From contig JACKQC010000016.1 in assembly GCA_024233085.1 (NCBI GenBank), positions 62,001 through 126,000 of the forward strand: a stretch of 64,000 nt of DNA. The letters are read 5' to 3'. The notes under the pieces are model-generated. The model was given only the letters and a program-made list of their open reading frames with translations. It did no database searches and was not told where the DNA came from. The DNA comes from Akkermansiaceae bacterium (lineage in GTDB: Bacteria; Verrucomicrobiota; Verrucomicrobiia; Verrucomicrobiales; DEV007). Positions within the stretch are counted from its first letter, which is position 1; each line of letters opens with the position of its first letter. A program made the translations under genes and the position numbers. This document shows positions 51,471-59,873 of this stretch, one piece after another.

Positions 51471-52787
51471 TCAGCTGAACATGCCCACCACCGGCTGGCC
51501 TTTGGCGGCCACGGTGAAGGGACGTTTGCTCGGGCTGTAGAGCACCTGATCGAGCGGCAGTCCCAGCGCGTAGGCGATGGTGGCGTTGAAATCGAAGACG
51601 GACACGGCGTCTTCGACCACGTTTTCGCCGGTGGCGTCGGTCTTGCCCCATTTCCGGCCGCCGACGATGCCGCCGCCCGCGAGGACGCCGGAGAAGGCCT
51701 GCGGATAGTGGTCGCGACCGACGTTCTGGTTGATCTTCGGCGTCCGGCCGAACTCGGAGGCGAGCACGACGAGCGTGTCGTTGAGCAGGCCGCGGCTTTC
51801 CAGGTCACCGAGCAGCGCGGCGAATCCCTGGTCGAGCTGCTGACAGAGTTCCGGGGTGCGGACGAAGTTGCTCGTGTGCGTGTCCCAACTGCCGAGGTTG
51901 ACTTCGACGAAGCGGACGTCGTTTTCGACGAGGCGGCGCGCCAACAGGCAGCCCTGGCCGAAGTTACCTTCGCCGTAGCTCTTGCGGACGGCGTCGGACT
52001 CCTGCGTCAGATCGAAGGCGGACAGATCGGCGCTCTTCATCAGAGTGACGGCGTCGTCGTACATCTCCGTGTAGGCGCGGACGCCCTTCACCTCCTGATA
52101 ACGCTGGCGGAATTCGCCGGCGAGTTCCTGCGACAGGCCGTAGCGGAAGTCGAAGTCGTTTTCGGCGAAGCGCGCCTTCACATTCTGGAGCCCGGCGGCG
52201 GGGTTGTTCACCAGAAGCGGGGCGAATTTCGCCTCGAAGAAACCGCCGCCCGGATGCCGGCTGCCGCCGCCGATGACGACGCTGCCGGGGAGGGTGGGAT
52301 TGAGGCGGTCCTTGAACTTCAGCAGCCAGGCGCCCATGGCGGGGTGCTTGATGGTGCCGCGCAGGGCGTAGCTGGTGTGGATGAGGTAGTTCGCCTGCTC
52401 GTGCGCGCCGGAGGCGGACAGCATCGAGTTGACGATGTTCATGAGGTTGGCCTTCTTCGCCAGCTTGGGCAGGTACTCGGAGATCTGGACGCCGGCGACG
52501 TTGGTGTCGATCGCCTTGGTGGGCCCCATGGTTTCGGCGCCCGGTTTGGGATCGAAGGTGTCCAGGTGGCTCATGCCCCCGCTCATGTAGAGATAGATGA
52601 CCCGCTTGGCGGTGGCGGCCTGGCGGAGATTGCTGGCGCCCTTGCCGGCCTCGAAGGGGCGGTCGTCGGCGCCGAAGAGTCGGCCGCCGAGGCCGGGCGC
52701 CAGGCCGACACCGAGGAAGGTGCTGGCCGCCTGGACCGCGAAGTTGCGGCGGGTGATGTCCGAGGACTGATTCAGGAGCTTTTTCAT
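51471..52787 (-). CDS. DUF1501 family protein, partner of the DUF1549/1553 gene
   Basis: A protein of 438 residues with a Tat leader (DITRRNFAVQAASTFLGVGLA). The family blocks are present: YLYMSGGMSHLDTFDPKPG near residue 66, SGAHEQANYLI, GGSRHPGGGFFEAKFAPL, GSWDTHTSNF and ASEFGRTPKINQNVGRDHYP near residue 345. It lies 62 bp downstream of the DUF1549/DUF1553 gene and is terminated by a strong hairpin. This pair is the standard arrangement in Verrucomicrobia and Planctomycetes and is thought to act together outside the cytoplasm; the substrate is not known. Confidence 0.93.
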   Translation of the reverse strand: MKKLLNQSSDITRRNFAVQAASTFLGVGLAPGLGGRLFGADDRPFEAGKGASNLRQAATAKRVIYLYMSGGMSHLDTFDPKPGAETMGPTKAIDTNVAGVQISEYLPKLAKKANLMNIVNSMLSASGAHEQANYLIHTSYALRGTIKHPAMGAWLLKFKDRLNPTLPGSVVIGGGSRHPGGGFFEAKFAPLLVNNPAAGLQNVKARFAENDFDFRYGLSQELAGEFRQRYQEVKGVRAYTEMYDDAVTLMKSADLSAFDLTQESDAVRKSYGEGNFGQGCLLARRLVENDVRFVEVNLGSWDTHTSNFVRTPELCQQLDQGFAALLGDLESRGLLNDTLVVLASEFGRTPKINQNVGRDHYPQAFSGVLAGGGIVGGRKWGKTDATGENVVEDAVSVFDFNATIAYALGLPLDQVLYSPSKRPFTVAAKGQPVVGMFS

Positions 52788-52849
52788 GGCTGTGGAGGAT
52801 GGGTGGTGTTGTTGGAAAGAATTCGGGGTTGAGTCGGGAATCGCGCGGC

Positions 52850-55276
52850 TTATTGGACGAACCAGAATTCCTGGTTGTTCAGCAGGGCGAAGGTGACGTC
52901 GGTGAAGAGATTGCCGCCGCGTTCCCGCGCGTGGGAGAGGATGGCCTGCCTTTCCTTTTCCGTCGGTTTGCGGGTCAGGACACTCAGGTAGAGGGCGTCG
53001 AGTTTCTCCTCGGGCGTCTTGGCCTCGCGGAGGGTGCGATTGAGCACCGAGTAACCGCTGGACACCTGGCCGAAGGTGCCGCCGTTGAGCAACTGAAGGG
53101 CCTGCGGGACCGAGGCGTCGCTGTTGGCGTTCTCGATGGTGTCACGGTCCGACTGGCCGAACTCGCGGAGGAAATGGCCGAGCGGCGCGGGGGAGCCGAC
53201 GTGGGCGGCCCGGACCATGCGGATACTGCCGCGGCGATAGCCCTCGAAGCTCTTCCGCTCCTTGGGGTCGGTCATGCCGAGAGCGTTCATTTCGTCGTCG
53301 ATGAGCTTCTTCTCGGCGGCGTCCTGCAGCTTGCGGAGTTCGGCGGAGGTCATGCCGTCACCGTCCATGGACATCGGGTTGATCTCGATACAGGCGCCGT
53401 TGGGCAGGTCCATGGAAAGGTTGTCCGGCTTGGCCTTGGCGAGAGCGGGCTTGTAGATGTCCTCCCGGATCTTCGCGGTGAGCTGGTTGCGGATGCGGCT
53501 CAGCTCGCGGCTCAGTTCCTGGGCCTTTTTCTTGTCGTTGGCGGCGGTGGCGGCGTCGATTTCCTTGCGGATGCGCGCGTCCTCGAGCTTGAGATCGTTC
53601 TGAACCTTGGCGATGGCCTTGGCATGCTCGACGAGTTCCTCCTCGGTGCAGCACTGGAGCACTTCCTGCATGGCTTCCTGCTCGGCCATCCGCAGGGCGA
53701 AGGTCTGTTCGCGTTTCCAGTCGCCGATTTCGGGCGTGTCGTTGACGAGCGCGACGGTGGAATCCCAGATCTGCTCGGCCGACATGCGGCGCAGGACCGG
53801 TCCGGGGAAGTGGTAGATTTCGCCGGGCTCGAGGTCGCTCTCGGTGGCGGCGCGCTGGTAGGCCTGGGTGTTGAAGACCACGCGCAGGAAGGCCTTCATG
53901 TCATAGCGGTTGGCCACCATCTGGGATTCGAGGAAGGCCATCAACTCGGCGTTGCTGGGTTCGGATTCCTCGGTGAACTCGTCCACCGGCTCGTAGACGC
54001 CAACCCCGAAAGCGCGCTTCCACAGGCGATTGGCGATGACGGTGGTGAAGAGCGGGTTTTCGGGCGAAGTCATCCACTCCGCGTAGGCCTTGAGCCGGTC
54101 GTCGGGTTTCAGGTCCTCCAGTTTCTCGCCGAACATCGTGCCCGGCGCGATCGTTTCGTTCGGCTTGCCGTTGTCGTACTTGTAGTCGTGCGGCAGCTTC
54201 GGAAGCGCGTTGCGGAAGGAGACCAGATAGTTGTTGCGGATGGGACGCGTGACCTCGGTCAGCGCCTGGCGAAGCTCGCTCTTGCGATCGTCGCTCATGT
54301 CGGCGGCCTGACGGATCATCTGGGTCGCCTCGTTGATCGAGCCATAGCGGGAGCCGCTTGGATTCACGCCGTAGGTGAAGGCGGCCATGTGGTAGAAATC
54401 CATCTGCGTCCACGAATCGAAGGGATGGTCGTGGCACTGCGCGCATTCCAGCCGCGTGCCCAGGAAGATGCGGACCGTGTTCGACATGTTGTCCAGGGGC
54501 ATGCCCCGGTCGCGCACGTAGTAGCCGACGGCGCCGTTGTCCCAGGCCTGACCGTCGGCGGTCAGCAACTCGCGGACGAACACGTCGTAGGGCTTGTTTT
54601 CGCCCAGCGAGTCGCGCACCCAGTCGATGTAGAAGGGCACGATGTTCTGGCCCGCCGGCATGCCGGTGTTGATGCGCAGGATGTCGGCCCAGTAGTTGTA
54701 GAAATGGTTCACATAGCCCTCGCTGGCCAGCAGGGTGTCGATGAGCTTCGCGCGCTTGTCCGACTCCTTCGAGGCGAGAAAGGCGAGCGCTTCCTTGTGG
54801 GTGGGGATGCGTCCGATCAGGTCGAGGTAAATGCGGCGCAGGAAGACCTCGTCGCTCACGGGTTTGTTCGGCTCGATCCCGGCGTTTTTCCATTCCTTCG
54901 CGAGAAGGGCGTCGATTTTCTGCGAGGCCTGGGGATCGGGCTTCGGCCACACGCGAGGGGCCGGCGCCGGCTTCGGCGGAACGGGCGCCGGCGTGGCGGC
55001 GGCGACTTCTTTCTTCGGCGCGGGCGCGGCCTTTTTCGCCGCGTTCGGCTTCGGTTTCGCGTCGGCCTTGGCGACGGTGACCGGCTTGGACGCGGCCTTC
55101 TTGGCGTTGGGATCGGTTTTGGCCGCCGGAGCGGGAGCGGGCGCCTTGGGTTTGGCGGCCGGGACCTGGGCTTTCGGCTTGGCGTCAACTTTGGCGACCG
55201 TCACGGGGTCGGCAGCCAGAGCGGGCAGGGAAAGGGCACAGAGCAGTGCGGCGAGCTGGATGGAGGTTTTTTTCAT
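52850..55276 (-). CDS. Secreted DUF1549/DUF1553 (PSD1-type) protein with Lys/Ala/Pro linker
   Basis: A protein of 808 residues from the ATG at 55276, with signal peptide (MKKTSIQLAALLCALSLPAL). Residues 27-110 form a low-complexity Ala/Lys/Pro linker containing repeats of VTVAK.DAKPK. DUF1549 covers about 125-330 (FLRRIYLDLIGRIPTHKEAL, FVRELLTADG) and includes CAQCHDHPF, a CxxCH-type motif. DUF1553 covers about 390-510 and 690-800 (NPLFTTVIANRLWKRAFGVG, LNGGTFGQV). A coiled-coil-like helical region rich in Lys/Glu lies at about 540-650. It forms the usual pair with the DUF1501 gene downstream. Heme attachment at CAQCH is possible but unproven. Confidence 0.93.
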   Translation of the reverse strand: MKKTSIQLAALLCALSLPALAADPVTVAKVDAKPKAQVPAAKPKAPAPAPAAKTDPNAKKAASKPVTVAKADAKPKPNAAKKAAPAPKKEVAAATPAPVPPKPAPAPRVWPKPDPQASQKIDALLAKEWKNAGIEPNKPVSDEVFLRRIYLDLIGRIPTHKEALAFLASKESDKRAKLIDTLLASEGYVNHFYNYWADILRINTGMPAGQNIVPFYIDWVRDSLGENKPYDVFVRELLTADGQAWDNGAVGYYVRDRGMPLDNMSNTVRIFLGTRLECAQCHDHPFDSWTQMDFYHMAAFTYGVNPSGSRYGSINEATQMIRQAADMSDDRKSELRQALTEVTRPIRNNYLVSFRNALPKLPHDYKYDNGKPNETIAPGTMFGEKLEDLKPDDRLKAYAEWMTSPENPLFTTVIANRLWKRAFGVGVYEPVDEFTEESEPSNAELMAFLESQMVANRYDMKAFLRVVFNTQAYQRAATESDLEPGEIYHFPGPVLRRMSAEQIWDSTVALVNDTPEIGDWKREQTFALRMAEQEAMQEVLQCCTEEELVEHAKAIAKVQNDLKLEDARIRKEIDAATAANDKKKAQELSRELSRIRNQLTAKIREDIYKPALAKAKPDNLSMDLPNGACIEINPMSMDGDGMTSAELRKLQDAAEKKLIDDEMNALGMTDPKERKSFEGYRRGSIRMVRAAHVGSPAPLGHFLREFGQSDRDTIENANSDASVPQALQLLNGGTFGQVSSGYSVLNRTLREAKTPEEKLDALYLSVLTRKPTEKERQAILSHARERGGNLFTDVTFALLNNQEFWFVQ

Positions 55277-55353
55277 GAGACGAAGCAATGGTGGTTGTCG
55301 TGCGTAAACGAACCGCCGTTGCCGCCCTCATGGCTGTGCGAATTTTGGCGCGC

Positions 55354-55368
55354 CAAGCGCAACGCTTG
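55354..55368. promoter_or_regulatory. 15-bp palindrome upstream of the DUF1549/1553 gene
   Basis: CAAGCG-CAA-CGCTTG lies about 80 bp before the start of the minus-strand gene, inside a 283-bp gap with A/T-rich patches (55440-55480). It may be an operator or an mRNA hairpin. No convincing -35/-10 pair could be assigned. Confidence 0.35.
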
Positions 55369-55497
55369 CATAACGCGATGACGCGGGACAGAGGCGAAAT
55401 GCGAAAGGGTTTGAATCGCGTTAGCGGCTGAAAGACAATCTTGTAAACCGAAATTTTTCGCAAAAATTAACGCGAAAAGACAAGCCGGGCATTTTGG

Positions 55498-55538
55498 CGC
55501 CCAACAGGGTATGGTCATCGACCCAACCCTGTTGGGTC
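55498..55538. repeat. 41-bp bipartite palindromic element, copy G
   Basis: Left unit CGCCCAACAGGGTATGGTC (55498-55516), spacer ATC, right unit GACCCAACCCTGTTGGGTC (55520-55538), identical to the right unit of copies D and E. It lies 21 bp before the end of the thioredoxin-like gene, in the gap between two minus-strand genes. Confidence 0.88.
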
Positions 55539-55559
55539 GTCATCCCCGAGGGGCGCCGA

Positions 55560-56030
55560 TCAGGGGAGTTTGGCCCGGAGCTGGGCGACGATCCGGGAGG
55601 CGGGGGTGCCCGCGTAGCCCTGGGTTCGGAGGATGCGGTCGCCGTCGGGGGCGAAGACGCCAATGGTCGGCGTGCTCTTCACCTTCAGGGCGTCGAAAAG
55701 GCGGTTGTAGTGGGACTGCTCCGCTTTGGACAGCGAGCCGGACCGATCCAGGTCGTAAATGACCAGCGCCAGATGATCGCGGGCGAACTCGCGAAACTCG
55801 GGGGCGTCGAGAACTTTGGCGGTGAATTTTTCGCAATGGGGGCAGTCCTTCTGCTTGAACATGACAAACACCAATCGGCCGTCGCGCTTGGCGCGGGCGG
55901 TGGCGGCGGCGTAGCCGGACTCGGGCTGAAGCGGCGGCGCTTCGGCCCGCGCGCCGGGACAAAGGAAGCCGTTCGCGGCGAGCCAGAGGACGACGAGCGG
56001 GCGGATCGTGGCGGTCATGAGAAGCCGCAT
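55560..56030 (-). CDS. Exported thioredoxin-fold protein
   Basis: A protein of 156 residues with an N-terminal signal segment (about 5-29). The active site is KQKDCPHCEKF with Cys63 and Cys66, preceded by LVFVMFK and followed by the cis-proline region KVKSTPTIGVFAPDG. The CPHC pair is the DsbA-type redox motif, favouring disulfide oxidation or isomerisation over thioredoxin-like reduction. Its direct neighbour upstream encodes a VKOR-like membrane oxidase, a plausible partner that would reoxidise it. Confidence 0.85.
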   Translation of the reverse strand: MRLLMTATIRPLVVLWLAANGFLCPGARAEAPPLQPESGYAAATARAKRDGRLVFVMFKQKDCPHCEKFTAKVLDAPEFREFARDHLALVIYDLDRSGSLSKAEQSHYNRLFDALKVKSTPTIGVFAPDGDRILRTQGYAGTPASRIVAQLRAKLP

Positions 56031-56087
56031 GGATAACCCCGCCCCGTCGGCGATTCAAGCAAAGCCCCGCGGGATGGGGCTCCGGGT

Positions 56088-56651
56088 TCACCAGAGGGTT
56101 TCCGCCTTCGCCGCGACGGTCGCCCGGGCGACCCGGATCTGGTAAACGGCGAAACACAGCAGGCCCGCGAGCAGCGCGGTGGCGGCCCAGATCCACAGGC
56201 TCCGGCGCTCGGAGCGAAAAAAGCCGGCCGACGGGCGCCAGCGGCGGCCCGGCCAGAGCAGGGCGAAGGCGGCGAGATTCGAGGCGTGGGTGATCAGACA
56301 GTAGAGGCACACCGATTTTACCACAAAAATCAGCAAGCCGACCAGAGTCACGGACACGGCGGCGCCGAAAACGAGCGTCCAGGTGGCGACGGCGCGAAAG
56401 CCGATCCCGCCGGGGCGCCGGGAAAAGACCAGCGCCGCGGACCAGGCCGCGAAGTAGGCGCCTCCGAGCGCGCCGAGGGGCAGGCCGGCCACCTTCGAGA
56501 AGCGGCCGCCGAGCGCCTCGGCGCAATCGAGCGATTTCAGGGGACAGTCGAGATCGGTGACTCCCTCGATCGGGCTGGCGAAGAGCGAGGCGACCGAGGC
56601 CGCGAAGCCAAGAATCGCGCAGGCGAGGGCGAGACGGTGCGAGAGCGGCAT
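56088..56651 (-). CDS. VKOR-family membrane disulfide oxidase
   Basis: A protein of 187 residues with about five hydrophobic helices. The catalytic pair is Cys115-Leu-Tyr-Cys118 (KSVCLYCLITH) and the loop cysteines are Cys36 and Cys43 (DLDCPLKSLDCAEALGGRF). This is the bacterial vitamin-K-epoxide-reductase architecture, in which electrons pass from a DsbA-like partner to quinone. It functionally replaces DsbB in many bacteria. The thioredoxin-fold gene 57 bp downstream supports a two-component disulfide-forming system outside the cytoplasmic membrane. Confidence 0.88.
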   Translation of the reverse strand: MPLSHRLALACAILGFAASVASLFASPIEGVTDLDCPLKSLDCAEALGGRFSKVAGLPLGALGGAYFAAWSAALVFSRRPGGIGFRAVATWTLVFGAAVSVTLVGLLIFVVKSVCLYCLITHASNLAAFALLWPGRRWRPSAGFFRSERRSLWIWAATALLAGLLCFAVYQIRVARATVAAKAETLW

Positions 56652-56682
56652 TGGGGGCGTTCTTTTTGCGGCGGCGAGGCCC

Positions 56683-57336
56683 TCAGGGGAGGTGCTCGAT
56701 CAGGTCCGCTTTCGGGTAGCGCACTTTGGGCAGGGCGGCGTATTTGTCCGATTCGTCCCGGTAACCGGCGGGACAGAGCACGGAGGTGGTGAGGCCCTTT
56801 TCGGCGAGGTCGAGCGCCTCGTCGAAGGCCGGGGCCATGAACCCCTCCATCGGGCAGGTGTCGATCCCCATCAGCGCGGCGCAGGTCATGAAATTCCCCA
56901 GCGCGATGTAACTCTGGAGTTGGGCCCAATGCGTCGCCTCCCGGCTTCGCGCGCCGGTGACGATGTCGCCGACCATGACGTTCCGGTATCCGCTCAGATG
57001 CTGGCGGTCGATGCCGCGGGTCTCGGCGGTGAAGTCGATGAGCCGGTCGGCGTCGGCCTCGGTCATTTCCCGGCGCACGGCGAAGACGAGCAGGTGGGAG
57101 CAATCGGCGACCTGCCGCTGGTTATAGGCCGGGGCGACGAGCGATTCCTTCGTGTCCTGGCGGGTGATGACGAGGAATTTCCACGGTTGCAGGCCGTAGG
57201 AGGACGGCGTGAGGATGAGCGCCTCCTCCAGCGCCGCCCAGTCGGCGTCGGGGATCCGGCGCGTCGGGTCGAAACGCTTGGTGGCATAGCGCCAGCGGAG
57301 ATGGTCGAGGATTTGGGAGCCGGGGACGGGATTCAT
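56683..57336 (-). CDS. NAD(P)H-dependent nitroreductase family protein
   Basis: A protein of 217 residues. The N-terminal RWRYATKRFDPTRRIPDADW is the FMN-phosphate-binding start of the NfsB-like group, followed by ILTPSSYGLQPWKFLVIT and, further on, GIDTCPMEGFMAPAFDEAL. These are standard oxygen-insensitive nitroreductase blocks. Members reduce nitroaromatics and quinones with FMN, and the natural substrate is usually unknown. Cytosolic. Same strand as VKOR (31-bp gap) and KAS genes; a joint transcript is possible. Confidence 0.92.
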   Translation of the reverse strand: MNPVPGSQILDHLRWRYATKRFDPTRRIPDADWAALEEALILTPSSYGLQPWKFLVITRQDTKESLVAPAYNQRQVADCSHLLVFAVRREMTEADADRLIDFTAETRGIDRQHLSGYRNVMVGDIVTGARSREATHWAQLQSYIALGNFMTCAALMGIDTCPMEGFMAPAFDEALDLAEKGLTTSVLCPAGYRDESDKYAALPKVRYPKADLIEHLP

Positions 57337-57400
57337 GGGCGGGCGAGGTTTTGAGGGTTGGCTGAAAGACGAAAGAGGAAAGGGGAGTCGCGGTCCTTTC

Positions 57401-58678
57401 TCAGTCGAACCGCGACAGGATCAGCGTGGCGTTGGCTCCGCCGAAGCCGAAGGAATTCGTGAGCGCGTGGCGCGGCTCGGCGTCGCGCGGCTCGCGCACC
57501 AGGTCGAAGGTGCAGACCGGGTCCGGTGTCTCCACGGTCGTGGTCGGCGGGAGAAAACCCTCCCGCAGGGCCATCAGGGCGACGACGGTTTCGACGGCGC
57601 CGGCGCCGCCGAGCAGGTGGCCGATGGATGCCTTGGTGGAGCTGACGCGGACTTTTCCAACGTCCGCGCCGGCCCAGCGCTGGATGGCCCGGCCCTCGGC
57701 GACATCGTTGAGCGGCGTGCCGGTGCCGTGGGAGTTGAGATAGCCGATGTCCGCCGCGCGCAGGCCGGCGTCGCGGCAGGCGGCGTTCATGGCGCGCAGG
57801 GCGGCGTCGCCCTCGGGATGGGGCTGGGTGAGATGGTGGGTGTCGGTCGCGGCGCCGTAGCCGGCGATCTCGCCGAGGATTTCCGCGCCGCGGGCGGTGG
57901 CGGATTCGAGCGTCTCGAGGCACAGCATGGCGGCCCCCTCGCCGAGCGCGAGGCCGTCGCGGTGGGCGTCGAAAGGACGGGGCGGCAGCGTGGTCGTCAG
58001 CGCCTGGAGCGAGTCGAATCCGGCAAAAACCATGTGCGCCAGCGCGTCGTAGCCGCCCGCGAAGGCCCGAGCGCAGTCGCCGCGTCGGAGACGCTGAAAG
58101 GCGTCGCCGATGGCGTTGGCGCCCGAGGCGCAGGCGTTCGAGACGATGGTGACCGGTCCGGTGAAGCCGAGGGCGTCCGCGAAATGGAGCGCCTGGCGGT
58201 GGGTCTGGTAGTTCGAAATCCGCGCGGGCTGCGCCGAGCGTCGGCGGGGCGATTCGTGCGCGGCGCGGAAATAATCCTCCCCCAGCCGCATCGCTCCCGC
58301 CGAGGTGCCGAGGCAGAGCGGGACGGGATCGGAGAAAACGGCGCCGTCCCAGCCGGCCTGGGCCGCGGCTTCGTGCCCGGCGTGGAGCAGCATGGCCGAG
58401 GCGCGGTCGAGCCGGGCGCGCTGCCGGACGGTAAGGGCGTTGGGGGGCAGTGCGGCGGGCAGGGTCAGCTCGCCGGCTTCGTGAACGCGCTGGCGCGACG
58501 TGTCGAAAAGCGTCACCGGCCGAAAGGCGAGGCGTCCGGCGCGAAATCCGTCCGCGTTTTCCCGCCAGCCTCGACCCATCGAGGTCAGGATGCCGGCCCC
58601 GGTCACGACGACCCGGCGACCGGCGGCGGAAGCGGTCGCGCCGGCGGCGGATCTGAGCGCGGGAGAACGAAATGCCAT
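57401..58678 (-). CDS. Beta-ketoacyl-ACP synthase II-like (FabF family)
   Basis: A protein of 425 residues. The catalytic triad is visible: Cys183 in IVSNACASGANAIG, His in LNSHGTGTPLNDV and His in STKASIGHLLGGAGAVE, with the closing SFGFGGANATLILSRF loop. These residues perform decarboxylative Claisen condensation between acyl-enzyme and malonyl-ACP. About 18 extra N-terminal residues (Ala/Ser-rich) precede the usual RRVVVTGAG start; a start within that stretch is possible. No acyl carrier protein or other fatty-acid gene lies nearby, so it may be a specialised condensing enzyme. Confidence 0.9.
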   Translation of the reverse strand: MAFRSPALRSAAGATASAAGRRVVVTGAGILTSMGRGWRENADGFRAGRLAFRPVTLFDTSRQRVHEAGELTLPAALPPNALTVRQRARLDRASAMLLHAGHEAAAQAGWDGAVFSDPVPLCLGTSAGAMRLGEDYFRAAHESPRRRSAQPARISNYQTHRQALHFADALGFTGPVTIVSNACASGANAIGDAFQRLRRGDCARAFAGGYDALAHMVFAGFDSLQALTTTLPPRPFDAHRDGLALGEGAAMLCLETLESATARGAEILGEIAGYGAATDTHHLTQPHPEGDAALRAMNAACRDAGLRAADIGYLNSHGTGTPLNDVAEGRAIQRWAGADVGKVRVSSTKASIGHLLGGAGAVETVVALMALREGFLPPTTTVETPDPVCTFDLVREPRDAEPRHALTNSFGFGGANATLILSRFD

Positions 58679-58863
58679 GAGTCGCGGGAGCGGGGGACGG
58701 ACGGAAGGCCACTATACCCGTAGCCAAAATTTCTCGCCGAAAAAGGGATCTTTCGGGTTCCGAAGTCGGCGTCGCCTTGATCGGAGAGCGGAAAGGGGGG
58801 AGGGTGGATTGGCGGAGAGTGGCCCGTTTTTCCCAAGTTCCCCCCCTTGAACCCGAGGTTCCG

Positions 58864-59541
58864 ATGAACAATCTCCCGGCGCCAGAGTCCACCGCCGATC
58901 CCGTATGGGTGGCGTCGGCGCGGGGCCGGATGATGGAGACTCTGAGGTCGAAGCCCTACCACATCGCCGACCCGCGCGTGCTGGCGGCAATGGAGCGCAC
59001 ACCCCGGCATGATTTCGTCCCCGGCGAGGCGCGCGCGCTGGCCTATGACGACCGGCCGCTGCCGATCGGGCACGGACAGACGATCTCGCAGCCTTTCATG
59101 GTCGCCTTCATGACCGAACAGCTCGCTCCCCGGCCGGGCGATCGGGTGCTGGAGATCGGGACGGGCTCCGGTTATCAGGCGGCGGTGCTTTCTCCCCTGG
59201 TGGCGGCGGTGTATTCGGTGGAAATCGTCGCCCCGCTCGCGGATTCGGCCCGGAAAAGGCTGGCCCGGCTCGGCTGTGAAAACGTTCACCTGCGACTCGG
59301 CGACGGACACGAGGGGTGGCCGGAGGCGGCGCCCTTCGACGCGATCGTCGTGACCTGCGCGCCGGAGGCCGTTCCGCCGGCGCTGGAGGCGCAACTGAAA
59401 GAGGGCGGGCGCCTGCTGATCCCCGTCGGCGCGCCCGAGGCGGTGCAGGAGCTATACCGGTTCGAGAAACGCGGCGGTCGCCTGGAAAAAGTGTCGGTGA
59501 TGCCCGTGCGATTCGTTCCGATGGTGGAAGGAGAAAGGTAA
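58864..59541 (+). CDS. pcm: Protein-L-isoaspartate O-methyltransferase
   Basis: A protein of 225 residues from the ATG at 58864; the frame is open 29 codons further upstream but those residues do not match the family. The PCMT blocks are clear: RTPRHDFVPGEARALAYDDRPLPIGHGQTISQPFMVAFM, the SAM motif VLEIGTGSGYQAAVLSPL and VVTCAPEAVPPAL. It methylates isoaspartyl residues in damaged proteins to start their repair, a cytosolic stress function that fits its position just before dnaK. It diverges from the KAS gene with a 185-bp gap. Confidence 0.93.
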   Translation: MNNLPAPESTADPVWVASARGRMMETLRSKPYHIADPRVLAAMERTPRHDFVPGEARALAYDDRPLPIGHGQTISQPFMVAFMTEQLAPRPGDRVLEIGTGSGYQAAVLSPLVAAVYSVEIVAPLADSARKRLARLGCENVHLRLGDGHEGWPEAAPFDAIVVTCAPEAVPPALEAQLKEGGRLLIPVGAPEAVQELYRFEKRGGRLEKVSVMPVRFVPMVEGER

Positions 59542-59873
59542 GGGGCGGGCGCGAAAAACCGAAGTTTCGCCGTCAAAAGTCGGAATTTCGTCCGGAAGTT
59601 CGATTTTGACGCGCGGTGCGACAAATTGGCGCTCTCCGGAGGACAAGATGGCGCGACTTCGCCCTCCTGAGGGTGTTTCGAGCGATGGCTTACTTTGTTG
59701 AAAAAAATGCAATCTGTTGATGGGGAATGATTTAAAGCGGAATCGAGGTGGTTGGCACGCGGATTGCGTGGAAGACGGGGTGCTGAAGCCTCTTCCCAGA
59801 CCGTTTTCGGGGCTCCGGCGGCAAACCAGACATCCGCAAATCCCAATTCAACGATTTTTCCAATCACTTCATT
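59542..59873. other. 332-bp gap before dnaK
   Basis: Holds the sigma-54 type promoter motif at 59752-59767 and an imperfect palindrome at about 59619-59633 (GCGACAAATTGGCGC) upstream of it that could bind an activator. No CIRCE (HrcA) site was found. The leader from the inferred start near 59779 to the ATG is about 95 nt and lacks a clear Shine-Dalgarno motif. Confidence 0.55.
59752..59767 (+). promoter_or_regulatory. Sigma-54 (RpoN) -24/-12 promoter motif before dnaK
   Basis: TTGGCACG-CGGA-TTGC matches the sigma-54 consensus TGGCACG-N4-TTGC at every defined position, with GG (59754-59755) and GC (59766-59767) separated by exactly 10 bp. It faces dnaK, 107 bp before its start codon. Sigma-54 promoters need an AAA+ activator, usually bound upstream. 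Such control of a chaperone gene is uncommon. Confidence 0.72.
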
